23,810 nt of DNA from an uncultured Bacilli bacterium (GCA_947591565.1 CANQDH010000002.1:1-23810); one strand, 5' to 3'. Counted from the first letter of the stretch, positions 7,374-14,084 are shown. Translations and numbers: made by a program. Notes: generated by a model not told the origin, from the letters alone.

Positions 7374-7750
7374 AATAGATCATCTCTCTTTCTATCGAAA
7401 ATAATAACATACATGATAAACTAACTATGAAGCAAAACTTATTTTATGAAGAAATTTACTTAATTTTCTAAATAAGTAGGAAGCGGAACAATAGTGGTAA
7501 TAAAAATAGGTAGCAGTCTATAAATTATATCAATTTGTTCTATTTTATGATACAATTTAATTGAAAGAAAAAATGGATGAATTTACTAAAAAGCAAGTAT
7601 GAAAAAAACATATGATTTTCTTTTCCAAAGGAATAAGTTTTAATTAAACTAGTTATGAAAATTTGATATTGCTTTTTTGTAATTGTAAAAATAAGGAATT
7701 TGGTTAATACTAAAGTAATATTTAAAAATTAAAGAAGAGGTGATTTAATT
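7374..7750 (+). other. 377-base intergenic stretch without a recognisable gene
   Basis: AT-rich sequence between the divergent antitoxin and lipoprotein genes. It contains an extended -10 (7548-7556), a nine-residue open frame (MDEFTKKQV, 7573-7602) with no good ribosome binding site, and the lipoprotein ribosome binding site GAGGTGAT. No RNA gene or longer coding remnant was recognised. Confidence 0.5.
7548..7556 (+). promoter_or_regulatory. Extended -10 promoter, probably of the small lipoprotein
   Basis: TGATACAAT is identical to the element in front of rnhC. It would produce a leader of nearly 190 bases before the lipoprotein start, so a closer promoter may be the main one. Confidence 0.35.
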
Positions 7751-8029
7751 ATGAAAAAAGGATTATTAAGTGTTGGAATTATGATGTTCATATTGACAGG
7801 TTGTAATGAAAGCAAGAACAAGGCAATTATAAAAAGTGATGGCGCTAGACTAGATGTTATTACTTGCTATAAAGATTCAAAAGGTAATGAAAAGTGTTTT
7901 GGCAGTGAGTTAGGCCTTTATGCCGAATATCAAAATAAACGATTAACTATTGAAGATGCCTTAAATCAAAATTTAATTACTTTAGATGATGTTCAAGAGG
8001 CCTACGATAAAATAGTTAAAAACGATTAA
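7751..8029 (+). CDS. Small predicted lipoprotein, unknown function
   Basis: A 92-residue protein whose first 17 residues form a type II signal peptide ending in the lipobox LTGC, so Cys18 would be lipidated and the mature protein anchored outside the membrane. The mature part is 75 residues. It has two cysteines ten apart (C39, C49) in TCYKDSKGNEKC, which could form a disulfide. The C-terminal half, LTIEDALNQNLITLDDVQEA, looks like paired short helices. GAGGTGAT sits 7 bases before the ATG. No family was recognised. Its neighbours are the toxin-antitoxin remnant and tgt, neither of which suggests a job, so it is best treated as an accessory lipoprotein. Confidence 0.8.
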   Translation: MKKGLLSVGIMMFILTGCNESKNKAIIKSDGARLDVITCYKDSKGNEKCFGSELGLYAEYQNKRLTIEDALNQNLITLDDVQEAYDKIVKND

Positions 8030-8033
8030 TCAG

Positions 8034-8057
8034 AAAAAAGTCAAAATCAATTTTGAC
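8034..8057 (-). terminator. Minus-strand terminator far downstream of tgt
   Basis: On the minus strand GTCAAAA (8051-8057) and TTTTGAC (8040-8046) form a hairpin with a four-base loop, followed by six Ts (8034-8039). The T-run lies only on the minus-strand side, so it does not serve the lipoprotein gene. It ends a transcript coming from tgt or from an unannotated RNA between 8058 and 8210. Confidence 0.65.
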
Positions 8058-8076
8058 CTGAGTGCAAAAACTTTGT

Positions 8077-8122
8077 GTATCACTTTTTAGGTTCACGGTG
8101 GTAAGTTACGAATTAGTGATAC
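8077..8122. repeat. Inverted repeat GTATCACT / AGTGATAC
   Basis: Eight perfectly complementary bases (8077-8084 and 8115-8122) flank a 30-base centre that is richer in G and C than its surroundings and includes GGTTCACGGTGGTAAGTTAC. There is no coding frame across it. It could be a hairpin in a minus-strand RNA, a protein binding site, or a relic of a mobile element. Confidence 0.45.
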
Positions 8123-8210
8123 CCTAGGTTTAAATGTTTCATAAATACTTAAATATAAAGGGTTAGTCATTTTTTATAATTTTTTTAGTAAAAAGAGTTT
8201 TTATATTTCC

Positions 8211-8242
8211 AAAAAAAAGAGTTTACCAATTTATGGTTTAAA
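8211..8242 (-). terminator. Probable terminator of tgt
   Basis: On the minus strand TTTAAACCA (8234-8242) pairs with TGGTAAA (8222-8228), with a two-base bulge and a five-base loop. CTC and eight Ts follow. The stem is weak, but the position just after the tgt stop is right. Confidence 0.5.
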
Positions 8243-8263
8243 TACGCTAAAAGGTAAATAGTT

Positions 8264-9379
8264 TTATTTTTTATAATTATGTATAAAAGCGTCTTTAAAT
8301 TCTAAAAATTGGTCTTGCTCTATTGATTTTCTAATATCTTCCGTTAATTTAATCAAAAACCTTAAATTATGAATAGACATCAATCTTTGTCCAAATGATT
8401 CTTCACAAACAATTAAGTGTCTTATATAAGCTTTAGTATAATGCTTGCATGCGTAACAATCACAAGCCTCATCTAGGGGTGTAAAATCTTCTTTAAATTT
8501 CTCATTTCGAATATTTATTTTTCCATGTTTTGTAAAAGCATTACCATGTCTTGCAATACGTGTTGGTAAAACACAATCAAACATATCAATACCACGTTGA
8601 ACACCTTCTAAAATATCAATAGGATCTCCTACTCCCATTAAATATCTAGGTTTATCAGTTGGTAAATATTTAACAGAATCATCAATCATTTTATACATGG
8701 TTTCCTTGCTTTCACCAACACTTGTTCCACCTATAGAATAACCATCAAAATTCATTTTCACCGTTTCTATAGCACTATGTTTTCTTAAATCTTCAAATTC
8801 GCCACCTTGAACAATACCAAATAAAGATTGGTTTTCATTTTTATGAACATCTTTACCTCTTTTTGCCCATCTAAGTGTTCTTTCAACACTTTTTTCCATA
8901 TATTCATGTGTAACAGGATATGGAGGACATTCATCAAAACTCATAGCTATATCACTATCTAATTTATTTTGAATTTCAATTGACAATTCAGGTGTTAAAA
9001 GTAAAGGTTTACCATCTAAATGACTCTTAAAATGAACTCCTTCTTCGACAATATCTTTCTTTTTATTTTTAGCAAGTGAAAAAACCTGAAAACCTCCACT
9101 ATCTGTTAAGATAGGTCCATCATAATTCATAAATGGATGAAGGCCACCTGCTTTCGATACAACTAGTTCACCGGGTCTTAACCATAGATGGTATGTGTTC
9201 GCTAAAATAACACTACTACCTATGTCCTTTAATTCTTCTGGAGATAGTGTTTTAACGGTTGCTTGAGTTCCAACAGGCATAAAAATAGGTGTATCAAAAT
9301 CACCATGATTAGTATGTAAAATACCTCTTCTAGCATCTGTTTTTTCATCTTTTTTTAATAATGTATATTTAATTTTCAT
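8264..9379 (-). CDS. tgt: tRNA-guanine transglycosylase (queuine/preQ1 insertion)
   Basis: A 371-residue enzyme that exchanges guanine-34 of GUN anticodon tRNAs for preQ1, the first tRNA-bound step of queuosine synthesis. The catalytic acid/base D93 lies in LTDSGGFQVFS and the nucleophile D268 in FDCVLPTR, followed by ARHGNAFT. The zinc ligands are C306, C308, C311 and H337, in CDCYAC and SIHNL. Length fits the bacterial family. The start at 9379 (MKIKYTLLKK) was chosen because the conserved protein begins there. Upstream in-frame codons would overlap the promoter and the AGGAAGG ribosome binding site. The gene is alone; queA, often adjacent, is not in the window. No preQ1-type leader was recognised in its very short 5' region. 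Confidence 0.96.
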   Translation of the reverse strand: MKIKYTLLKKDEKTDARRGILHTNHGDFDTPIFMPVGTQATVKTLSPEELKDIGSSVILANTYHLWLRPGELVVSKAGGLHPFMNYDGPILTDSGGFQVFSLAKNKKKDIVEEGVHFKSHLDGKPLLLTPELSIEIQNKLDSDIAMSFDECPPYPVTHEYMEKSVERTLRWAKRGKDVHKNENQSLFGIVQGGEFEDLRKHSAIETVKMNFDGYSIGGTSVGESKETMYKMIDDSVKYLPTDKPRYLMGVGDPIDILEGVQRGIDMFDCVLPTRIARHGNAFTKHGKINIRNEKFKEDFTPLDEACDCYACKHYTKAYIRHLIVCEESFGQRLMSIHNLRFLIKLTEDIRKSIEQDQFLEFKDAFIHNYKK

Positions 9380-9398
9380 TTCTTTCACATCCTTCCTA

Positions 9399-9427
9399 AT
9401 TATATAATATAAACTAAAGAAAAACAA
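9399..9427 (-). promoter_or_regulatory. SigA-type promoter of tgt
   Basis: On the minus strand TTGTTT (9422-9427), 17 bases, then TATAAT (9399-9404). The start point would fall only about 12 bases before the tgt ATG, so the leader is minimal. Confidence 0.65.
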
Positions 9428-9535
9428 GGTTGATTTTCCTAAAATTAAAAGGTCTTCCTTTTATCTTTATATAGTAATAACTGTAAATTGTTTTTTTGAT
9501 AATGATATTTATTATAATTACAAAATGATAACCTA

Positions 9536-9544
9536 CATAAGTTA
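9536..9544 (+). promoter_or_regulatory. Possible late mother-cell (SigK-like) -10 before the first collagen-like gene
   Basis: CATAAGTTA fits CATANNNTA, the SigK -10 pattern, 20 bases before the GTG start. The nearest upstream AC (9520-9521) is 14 bases away, closer than the usual spacing, so the assignment is weak. Confidence 0.25.
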
Positions 9545-9564
9545 TAAATGAAAGGAGTGATATG

Positions 9565-10320
9565 GTGAATTGTTACGATAAAGCATTACAAAAAATACAG
9601 CAAGATTCCTTATGTAAACCACAATGTATGGGTGCAGTTATAGGGCCAACTGGACCTACAGGTCCAACAGGACCAACTGGAAGTATAGGATTAACAGGAC
9701 CTACTGGACCTACGGGACCTCAAGGACCTGTTAGTGTTACCGTTGGTACAACAACAACCGGTGCACCTGGAGGTGATGCATCCGTTACCAATACAGGAGA
9801 TACTGATAACGTCGTTTTAGCCTTTACAATACCTCAAGGGCCTACGGGACCAACTGGGGAAACAGGGCCTACAGGACCAACTGGGCCAGCAAATGGTTTA
9901 AATGCTTTCGGAGGACTATATGCCGAAGATACTGGTTCTGTTACTTTATCAGACTCAAATCCTTCTGTAATTGAATTAGATGAACAAATGGCTAGTAGTA
10001 ATGTAACATATGATGATCCACAATATAATATCACAATAGTTGAAGATGGTACATATGAAATAACTTACTACGCCCTAATCTCAGCTCAAACAGGTGATAC
10101 AATAACTTTATCTGTTAGAGATCAGCAAGCTAATGTCGATGGAACAGCTATTGCTAAAACGCTAGTAGCAAGTACTGTAACAGAATATAATGGTGATATT
10201 ATAACTACTTTAAGTGAAGGTGCGCAATTAAACTTAACATTACAAGGTACACAATCTAATACTATTACTTTATCAGGAACTGGTGTCAATGCTTCACTAG
10301 TCGTTAAAAAATTAGATTAA
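9565..10320 (+). CDS. Collagen-like spore-surface protein 1 (BclA-like architecture)
   Basis: A 251-residue protein in five parts: leader MNCYDKALQKIQQD with C17 and C21 (1-26); a Gly-X-Y tract dominated by GPT (27-55); a beta module VSVTVGTTTTGAPGG to AFTIPQG (56-92); a second GPT tract (92-109); and a C-terminal beta domain (112-251) reminiscent of the BclA trimerisation domain. There is no Sec signal, as expected for proteins assembled on the spore by the mother cell. The start is taken as GTG at 9565, not ATG at 9562. GTG aligns the leader residue for residue with the two paralogues and gives 7-base spacing from AAAGGAG. It is transcribed alone, ending at a strong terminator. The spore-surface role is inferred from architecture and from nearby sporulation genes. 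Confidence 0.82.
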   Translation: MNCYDKALQKIQQDSLCKPQCMGAVIGPTGPTGPTGPTGSIGLTGPTGPTGPQGPVSVTVGTTTTGAPGGDASVTNTGDTDNVVLAFTIPQGPTGPTGETGPTGPTGPANGLNAFGGLYAEDTGSVTLSDSNPSVIELDEQMASSNVTYDDPQYNITIVEDGTYEITYYALISAQTGDTITLSVRDQQANVDGTAIAKTLVASTVTEYNGDIITTLSEGAQLNLTLQGTQSNTITLSGTGVNASLVVKKLD

Positions 10321-10321
10321 T

Positions 10322-10347
10322 AAAAAGGGATATCCCTTTTTATTTTT
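10322..10347. terminator. Strong terminator after collagen-like gene 1
   Basis: AAAAAGGG and CCCTTTTT flank ATAT (10322-10341), with ATTTTT following on the plus strand. It separates the first collagen gene from the downstream operon. Confidence 0.85.
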
Positions 10348-10388
10348 GTTTTTTCATACATATACCATCGACACTTATGAATAATATT

Positions 10389-10396
10389 CATACAAT
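10389..10396 (+). promoter_or_regulatory. Candidate sporulation-type -10 (CATACAAT) upstream of the collagen operon
   Basis: CATACAAT matches the SigE -10 consensus well, but the -35 region at 13-15 bases is poor. An AC pair 16 bases upstream would instead suit SigK. A start near 10403 would leave a leader of about 150 bases before collagen-like gene 2. Confidence 0.35.
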
Positions 10397-10552
10397 GTAT
10401 TAAGGGGAGATATTATGAATATATAGGATAAAGATTAAAAATATAGATATCACTACCACTTATATAAGAATCTTGATATAAAGTAATGCTTTTTTGGTTG
10501 TAAACTACTAAATTGAATGATAAATAATTAAAAATTAAAAGGAGGTGCTTAA

Positions 10553-12037
10553 ATGGATACGTATGAAAAAGCCCTTGAAAAAATTAAGAATGACCAAACT
10601 ACATATGCATCTTGTTTAAATAGACCTAGAGTTTATTTAGGCCCTACGGGTCCAACCGGTCCTACAGGCGTGCAAGGTCAAATGGGTCCAACGGGAGCTG
10701 CCGGTGCCAATGGAACTTGTGTTACAATTTTAGGTAGTTATAATTCTTTTGATGATTTAGTAAATAACCACCCTACCGGTCAGGAAGGTGATAGTTATCT
10801 AGTTGACACCGATTTATATATTTGGGTAAACGAAAATAATGGATGGATTAACGTTGGACAAATTATGGGGCCAACAGGTGCAACTGGGCCAACGGGTCCT
10901 AAAGGAAATGATGGATCTGATGGAACAAGTGTTTCGATTTTAGGTAGCTTTAATACTCTTGAAGAATTAAAACAAGTGCATCCTATAGGTAAAACAGGTG
11001 AAAGCTATTTAGTAGATGCTAATTTATATATTTGGTCTAGTGAAAATCAAACATGGATTAATGTTGGAGAAATTAAAGGACCAACGGGTGCAACTGGAGA
11101 AAAAGGTGAAATGGGACCAACTGGTCCAACCGGTTCTATAGGACCTCAAGGAAAACAAGGTGAAATAGGTCCTACGGGTCCAACTGGTCCTAAAGGAAAT
11201 GATGGTACTAGTGTCGCTATTTTAGGAAGTTTTGATAGTTTAGACGAGTTAATAAAAGCTCATCCTACGGGTTCAGCAGGACAAAGTTATTTAGTTAATT
11301 CCAATTTATATGTTTGGTCTGATGAAAGTCATAATTGGATAAATGTAGGTCATATAAGAGGACCTCAAGGTGAACAAGGACCCCAAGGAATCCAAGGAGT
11401 GCCTGGTCCAACAGGCCCAAGAGGTATGCAAGGTCCTCAAGGAGTGCAAGGTCTTCAAGGGATTCCTGGTCCAACAGGCCCTAAAGGAGAAACCGGGCAA
11501 ATGGGCCCTGTTGGTCCTCAAGGAATTCAAGGTGTTCCAGGGCCACTTGAAACACCTACATTATATGTTATGACATCATATTCAGATAATCCAAGTGACG
11601 GCATCAAAGTAGATGCTGATGACCGATTACCACTTGAAACAAAAGTTACTGATAATACTAATAGTTTCTATGTCACTGATCGAAACAACACCATAACCTT
11701 TTTAAGAAAAGGAATGTATAGAGTTGATTTTATCGTGCAAGCACGCACAAGTGATGGCGTTAGTGCACTAGAAGCATCAAACATTATATCTATTGGTTTT
11801 CGAAAAATTGAAGAAAGTACAGTATATGCTGGTAATTCTGTTTGGGGTAGTTCTCAGACACCAACAACGATTTCAGGCTTTGGAATTGTCAATTTAACCT
11901 ACCCTAATCAACTTTTTGAACTCGTCAATCTTGGCAAATACCCTATTTATTTGCAAAGCCCTAAATTAGACTCACTTGGAACTGAATCATCTTTTGCAAA
12001 TCCTGTTGTAACCATCATGATTCAGGCCATCACCTAA
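10553..12037 (+). CDS. Collagen-like spore-surface protein 2 with three 49-residue modules
   Basis: A 494-residue protein. Leader MDTYEKALEKIKNDQ with C21 (1-28) is followed by Gly-X-Y tracts at ~30-54, 106-125, 176-219 and 270-331. Between the first four tract segments sit three copies of a 49-residue module (56-104, 126-174, 220-268) built around HP-G-G-SYLV, LY-W and WINVG. The last tract shifts from GPT to GPQ/GIQ/GVP triplets. The C-terminal ~160 residues (333-494) form a beta-rich domain homologous to that of collagen-like protein 3. AGGAGG lies 7 bases before the ATG. The next gene begins 18 bases after the stop, so this gene heads a three-gene operon with collagen-like gene 3 and the glycosyltransferase. 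A structural role on the spore surface is inferred. Confidence 0.82.
   Translation: MDTYEKALEKIKNDQTTYASCLNRPRVYLGPTGPTGPTGVQGQMGPTGAAGANGTCVTILGSYNSFDDLVNNHPTGQEGDSYLVDTDLYIWVNENNGWINVGQIMGPTGATGPTGPKGNDGSDGTSVSILGSFNTLEELKQVHPIGKTGESYLVDANLYIWSSENQTWINVGEIKGPTGATGEKGEMGPTGPTGSIGPQGKQGEIGPTGPTGPKGNDGTSVAILGSFDSLDELIKAHPTGSAGQSYLVNSNLYVWSDESHNWINVGHIRGPQGEQGPQGIQGVPGPTGPRGMQGPQGVQGLQGIPGPTGPKGETGQMGPVGPQGIQGVPGPLETPTLYVMTSYSDNPSDGIKVDADDRLPLETKVTDNTNSFYVTDRNNTITFLRKGMYRVDFIVQARTSDGVSALEASNIISIGFRKIEESTVYAGNSVWGSSQTPTTISGFGIVNLTYPNQLFELVNLGKYPIYLQSPKLDSLGTESSFANPVVTIMIQAIT
10718..11356 (+). repeat. Three intragenic copies of a 147-base (49-codon) module
   Basis: The copies at 10718-10864, 10928-11074 and 11210-11356 encode modules of identical length. 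They keep ILGS at the start, then L, HP, G, G, SYLV, LY, W, WINVG and a terminal I. They are separated by Gly-X-Y stretches. Sequence divergence between copies shows the duplication is not recent. Confidence 0.85.
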
Positions 12038-12055
12038 AAAAGTAAGGAGGAAATT

Positions 12056-12988
12056 ATGGATTTATATAAGAAAGCTTTAGATAAAATTCAAAAGGACCAA
12101 AAATGTAAACCTGAATGTCTAGTTTATCTACAAACAGGACCAACAGGTCCTACGGGCCCAGCTGGATTAAATGGTGAAATAGGACCTACTGGTCCAACTG
12201 GTCCTACGGGTCCAGCAGGAGGTCCTACCGGTCCTACAGGGCCACAAGGTCCAACAACTATTACTATTGGTAAAACACAAACAGGTAATCCGGGAGATAT
12301 TGCTTCAGTTCAAAATATGGGAACAAGCGAAAATGTCATCCTCGATTTTGTGATACCACAAGGTCCTACAGGAAGGCAAGGAAGACAAGGAATACAAGGC
12401 ATTCAAGGGCCAGAAGGTGAAATAGGTCCTACAGGGCCTACAGGACCAACGGGGCCTACGGGTCCAGCAGGACCAGAACTAATAAGTGCTGCTTACTTTG
12501 TTTCATTCAATCAAATAAATTATCCATCTGACGGCCTTGAAGTAAAAGAAAACTCTAGACTACCTATCGACATCAAAGAAATGGATACAAATAATATTGC
12601 CATTTTAAATTCAGGTGAAAATACTATTCAATTTAATAAAGCTGGATTTTACAAAATAACTTTTATCGTCAATGCCTATGTCAAAAATAGTTCCCCTACC
12701 TTCAATCCCCAAACAGATTATGTTTCGATAGGTTTTAGAGAAATAAATACTGATAATACATATATTGGAGGCTCTACTATGATTCCAGATCAAAAACCCG
12801 TTGAACTATCTGCTCAAGGTATAATTACCGTTGTCAGTACAAACCTTCAATATGAACTCGCTAATTTAACGAAAAGTTCTATCTACTTAAATACAACTCA
12901 GTTAGAAAATACCAATTCAACATCCTACTTTGCCAACTCTCTTATCACCATCATCGCAGAATATTTAGGGAGGCCCATAGATGGGTAA
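12056..12988 (+). CDS. Collagen-like spore-surface protein 3
   Basis: A 310-residue protein with leader MDLYKKALDKIQKDQ, C17 and C21 (1-27), and a GPT-rich tract (28-67). A beta module TTITIGKTQTGNPGD to DFVIPQG (67-103) matches that of protein 1. A mixed tract of GRQ, GIQ and GPT triplets (~103-140) precedes a C-terminal beta domain (141-310) matching that of protein 2 at SDG, RLP, NTI-F, SIGFR, IYL and FAN. The protein is thus a mosaic of modules from its two neighbours. AGGAGG lies 5 bases upstream of the ATG. The last 8 bases overlap the glycosyltransferase start (ATGGGTAA), implying coupled translation. Thr-rich GPT triplets are plausible O-glycosylation sites by analogy with BclA. Confidence 0.82.
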   Translation: MDLYKKALDKIQKDQKCKPECLVYLQTGPTGPTGPAGLNGEIGPTGPTGPTGPAGGPTGPTGPQGPTTITIGKTQTGNPGDIASVQNMGTSENVILDFVIPQGPTGRQGRQGIQGIQGPEGEIGPTGPTGPTGPTGPAGPELISAAYFVSFNQINYPSDGLEVKENSRLPIDIKEMDTNNIAILNSGENTIQFNKAGFYKITFIVNAYVKNSSPTFNPQTDYVSIGFREINTDNTYIGGSTMIPDQKPVELSAQGIITVVSTNLQYELANLTKSSIYLNTTQLENTNSTSYFANSLITIIAEYLGRPIDG

Positions 12989-14069
12989 ATATAAAGTAAT
13001 CGTATATGCCATCGCCAAAAATGAAGAACAATTTGTCAAACGATGGGTTGATTCTATGAAAGAAGCAGATGCCATTTATGTTCTAGATACAGGTTCAACT
13101 GATAACACCATTCAAAAATTAAAAGAATTAAATGTACATGTATCACAAGAAGATATTAAGCCATTTAGGTTTGATATTGCGCGAAATCATTCTTTAGATT
13201 TAGTTCCTAAAGATGCTGATATATGTGTTTGTACCGACTTAGATGAAGTATTTGTTAAAGGCTGGAGAGAAAAATTAGAAGAAGTTTGGCAAAATGAAGC
13301 GACAAGAGTTTCTTATAATTATAACTGGTATATTGAAAACAATATTCCAAAAGTCAACTTTTATATCGAAAAAATACATACGAGACTTAATTATAAATGG
13401 ACACATCCTGTTCATGAAGTTTTAGAATATATAGGTCATGGAAAAGAAAAGAAAATTATAACCGATAGTATTACCTTAAATCATTACCCAGATTACAAAA
13501 AGTCAAGAGCTAATTATTTAGCCTTATTAGAACTTTCTGTTAAAGAAAATCCCCTAGATGATAGAAATATGCACTATTTAGGCCGTGAATATATGTATCA
13601 TCAAAAATGGAATGAATCTATTGACACATTAATTAAACACCTTCGTCTTAAAACAGCCTTATGGAAAGATGAAAGATGTGCATCAATGCGCTTTATTGCA
13701 AGAGATTATCAAGCTCTTGGAAAAATAGATGAAGCTAGAATGTGGCTTCAAAAAGCCATTATAGAGGCCCCTTATTTAAGAGATCCATACGTTGAACTAG
13801 CCCTACTAGAGTATGGACAAAATAATATGGACTTAGTCAAAAAATATTGCCTTGAAGCCCTTAAAATAACGAGTCATCAAAAAACATATATTAATGAAAT
13901 ATTTAGCTGGGATCATACCATATATGATTTATTATCAATTTGTGCTTTTTATGAACAAAACATTCCAGAAGCCATAAATTATATAAACCAAGCTATAGCT
14001 ATAAGTCCAGATAATAAGAGGCTACTTGAAAATAAAAAATTATTTGAAGAATGCTTAAAAAACTCTTAA
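12981..14069 (+). CDS. Glycosyltransferase family 2 with TPR-like C-terminal repeats, coupled to the collagen genes
   Basis: A 362-residue cytoplasmic GT-A glycosyltransferase. The N-terminal domain (1-~165) has AKNEEQFVKRWV, the nucleotide-binding VLDTGSTDNT (34-43), and the metal-binding DLD in CTDLDEVF (D86-D88). The C-terminal half (~170-360) has helical-pair repeats of TPR character, such as YLGREYMYHQKWNESIDTL and AFYEQNIPEAINYINQAI. This layout is shared with GT2 enzymes that glycosylate spore or surface proteins in Clostridia and Bacilli, for example the SgtA type that modifies C. difficile BclA proteins. GGGAGG is 7 bases before the ATG, which lies inside the end of collagen-like gene 3. 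Its substrate is therefore very likely the Thr residues of the GPT tracts. The sugar donor cannot be read from sequence. Confidence 0.87.
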   Translation: MGKYKVIVYAIAKNEEQFVKRWVDSMKEADAIYVLDTGSTDNTIQKLKELNVHVSQEDIKPFRFDIARNHSLDLVPKDADICVCTDLDEVFVKGWREKLEEVWQNEATRVSYNYNWYIENNIPKVNFYIEKIHTRLNYKWTHPVHEVLEYIGHGKEKKIITDSITLNHYPDYKKSRANYLALLELSVKENPLDDRNMHYLGREYMYHQKWNESIDTLIKHLRLKTALWKDERCASMRFIARDYQALGKIDEARMWLQKAIIEAPYLRDPYVELALLEYGQNNMDLVKKYCLEALKITSHQKTYINEIFSWDHTIYDLLSICAFYEQNIPEAINYINQAIAISPDNKRLLENKKLFEECLKNS

Positions 14070-14084
14070 ATATAAGAGTTTTTT
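14057..14084. terminator. Bidirectional terminator between the collagen operon and the minus-strand hypothetical gene
   Basis: AAAACTCTTA (14059-14068) pairs with TAAGAGTTTT (14073-14082) across a four-base loop. A run of Ts follows on each strand. The stop codons of both convergent genes lie within or next to the stem. Confidence 0.85.

Noticed and set aside
7153..7404. Plus-strand open frame opposite the antitoxin gene
   Set aside because: It is the reverse reading of a recognised RelB/DinJ gene and has no start signals.
7573..7602. Nine-residue open frame MDEFTKKQV
   Set aside because: No ribosome binding site at a good distance and no conservation can be judged. It would also be the only TGA stop in the window.
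9380..9427. N-terminal extension of tgt to an upstream ATG
   Set aside because: The extension would contain the promoter and ribosome binding site, and family members start at the MKIKYTLLKK position.
9834..10034. Open frame on the minus strand opposite collagen-like gene 1
   Set aside because: Its Gly-Pro-Val repeats are the antisense reading of the GPT codons. It has no ribosome binding site and lies wholly inside a well-supported gene.
11306..11573. Open frames on both strands overlapping the last collagen tract of gene 2
   Set aside because: They arise from the period-nine base pattern of Gly-X-Y coding DNA and have no family resemblance or start signals.
9640..12474. Short regularly spaced repeats that could suggest a CRISPR array or satellite
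   Set aside because: The period is nine bases, in frame with Gly-X-Y codons, and there are no conserved repeats separated by unique spacers.
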